Assembly: GCF_013348805.1 (NCBI RefSeq)
Contig: NZ_CP054690.1
Span: forward strand, 2,728,001-2,792,000
Direction: 5' to 3'
Source of the DNA: Rhodococcus sp. W8901
GTDB lineage: Bacteria > Actinomycetota > Actinomycetes > Mycobacteriales > Mycobacteriaceae
DNA: 64,000 bases
Under the pieces are notes generated by a model that ran no database searches, had not been told where the DNA came from, and saw nothing but the letters and a program-made list of their open reading frames with translations. Shown piece after piece: positions 62,983 to 64,000 of the stretch (the first letter of the stretch is position 1; every line of letters begins with the position of its first letter). A program made the translations under genes and the position numbers.

Positions 62983-63738
62983 ATGAGTGACACGGATTTC
63001 GCCCCCGGATCGGTGGTGCTGCTGGGCGGTCGCAGCGAGATCGGGCTGGAGGTCGCGCAGCGACTGGCGCCCGGGCGGGCCGTCGTCCTGGCCGCGCGCC
63101 ACAGTGACGATCTGGAACAGCAACGCCGGACCCTGCTCGGTGCCGGTGCCACCGATGTCCACACCATCGAGTTCGACGCCGATCGCGTCGCGGATCACTC
63201 CGGTGTCCTGTCGGCGATCGCCGAACAGCACGGCCCCATCGGGGTCGCCGTGCTGGCGTTCGGTGTCCTGGGTGATCAGGCCCGCGCCGAGCAGGACGCC
63301 GGGCACGCGCTCGCCGTCGTCCACACCGACTACGTCGCCCAGATCAGTGTGCTCACGCATCTCGCGAACCTGATGCGGGCCCACGGCTCGGGACAGATCG
63401 TGGTGTTCTCGTCGGTCGCCGGCATGCGGGTCCGCCGCGCCAACTACGTCTACGGTTCGGCGAAGGCCGGCCTCGACGGATTCGCCTCGGGCCTGGGGGA
63501 CGCGCTGCACGGCAGCGGCGTCCATCTGCTGCTTGTGCGGCCCGGATTCGTGATCGGGCGGATGACGGAGGGCATGAAGCCTGCTCCGTTCTCGAGCACC
63601 CCGCAGCAGGTGGCCGACGCGGTCGTCCACGGCCTGCGCAAGCGCACCGAACGGGTGTGGGTGCCGGCGCTGCTGCGTCCCGTGTTCTTCGGGATGCGAC
63701 TGCTGCCGCAGTTCGTCTGGCGCCGGATGCCCCGATGA
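62983..63738 (+). CDS. Short-chain dehydrogenase, DprE2-like
   Basis: 251 residues, ATG start. Rossmann NAD(P) site in LLGGRSEIGLEVAQ (GxSxIG), catalytic Ser, Tyr and Lys in VFSSVAGMRVRRANYVYGSAKAG. Close to DprE2 (decaprenylphosphoryl-2-keto-ribose reductase) in style, and positional homologue of Rv2073c, which also precedes cobL. Whether it acts in arabinan precursor synthesis is not shown. Confidence 0.85.
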   Translation: MSDTDFAPGSVVLLGGRSEIGLEVAQRLAPGRAVVLAARHSDDLEQQRRTLLGAGATDVHTIEFDADRVADHSGVLSAIAEQHGPIGVAVLAFGVLGDQARAEQDAGHALAVVHTDYVAQISVLTHLANLMRAHGSGQIVVFSSVAGMRVRRANYVYGSAKAGLDGFASGLGDALHGSGVHLLLVRPGFVIGRMTEGMKPAPFSSTPQQVADAVVHGLRKRTERVWVPALLRPVFFGMRLLPQFVWRRMPR

Positions 63739-64000
63739 CCGTTGCCGTATCGACCTCGCCGGTCCTGGTGGTCGGGATCGGGGCCGACGGGTGGGAAGGA
63801 CTCTCACCGCGGGCACAGGCGGCGATCGGCGGTGCCGACGTGCTGATCGGCTCGCCCCGGCAACTCGACCTCGTTCCGTACTCCGCCGCGCTGCGTGTGT
63901 CGTGGCCGTCGCCGATGCTGCCGGCGTTACCCGGCCTGTTCGACGAGCACCGCGACCGCCGGGTGTGTGTGCTCGGCAGCGGGGATCCGATGTTCCACGG
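63735..64000 (+). CDS. cobL: Precorrin-6Y C5,15-methyltransferase CobL (5' part only)
   Basis: The first 88 codons, leaving the window on the right. The ATG overlaps the SDR stop (ATGA). The N-terminus VLVVGIGADGWEGLSPRAQAAIGGADVLIGSPRQLDLV and LGSGDPMFHG are typical of CobE/CobL-type SAM methyltransferases acting in cobalamin corrin-ring formation. The decarboxylase half lies outside. Confidence 0.85.
   Translation, partial: MTVAVSTSPVLVVGIGADGWEGLSPRAQAAIGGADVLIGSPRQLDLVPYSAALRVSWPSPMLPALPGLFDEHRDRRVCVLGSGDPMFH

Overview
The window is high-GC actinobacterial DNA, most likely a mycolic-acid-containing Rhodococcus or close relative in the Nocardiaceae/Corynebacteriales. The evidence is a complete Pup-proteasome locus (dop, pup, prcB, prcA, pafA, pafB, pafC, plus mpa), mycothiol synthesis (mshC), F420-type oxidoreductases, a homologue of the mycobacterial SDR that precedes cobL, and gene order close to the Mycobacterium tuberculosis Rv2073-Rv2137 region. 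The proteasome beta subunit carries a 65-residue propeptide, the length known for the Rhodococcus erythropolis beta-1 subunit. Genus is inferred; no rRNA or tRNA is present to confirm it.

Layout. 0-3.6 kb: an overlapping heme uptake and degradation operon (hmuO-hmuT-hmuU-hmuV) read leftward from a near-consensus IdeR/DtxR box. 3.6-14 kb: an aldo/keto reductase lacking half of its active-site tetrad, uppP, a conserved trio of poorly understood genes (histidine phosphatase, DUF3090, SCO1664-type), a TetR/hemerythrin-SRPBCC pair, mshC, a GNAT-AAA fusion, a deaminase and a membrane protein with two ABM domains. 14-16.4 kb: mntH with a promoter whose spacer is a perfect palindrome, and a secreted GH19 enzyme with a long leader. 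16.7-25 kb: a Wadjet-type SMC defence cassette (jetA, jetB, jetC homologues of the DUF2397/DUF2398/TIGR02680 kind) with no recognisable JetD nuclease beside it, preceded by an AbiEi-like HTH gene. 25-28.6 kb: a DUF1707 membrane protein apparently split at a G run, an MFS exporter and a PAC2 protein.

28.7-39 kb is housekeeping: metH, a HAD phosphatase, trhO, an RluA-type pseudouridine synthase, hisE, hisG, a thioesterase, a RecB-type nuclease, trmI and an MTB12/LppK-like lipoprotein. 39.4-54 kb holds the Pup-proteasome system: mpa, then an accessory island (Nudix, a MerR-HEAT regulator with a HEAT partner, a TetR remnant, a DHFR-like reductase, a Ddn-like protein), then dop-pup-prcB-prcA, an inverted PAP2/diacylglycerol-kinase fusion, pafA, and the WYL regulators pafB-pafC. 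54-64 kb: tatA-tatC-helY, DUF1876 and DUF4333 proteins, a 5'-3' exonuclease, an M24 peptidase, a secreted orphan, a PPOX F420-type oxidoreductase, an SDR and the start of cobL.

The genes work as modules. Heme import feeds HmuO under iron control. Dop and PafA deamidate Pup and attach it to substrates, Mpa unfolds them, and PrcAB degrades them, while PafBC controls DNA-damage genes. The Wadjet-like operon would police foreign circular DNA if a nuclease partner exists. I saw no CRISPR array, insertion sequence, rRNA or tRNA gene.
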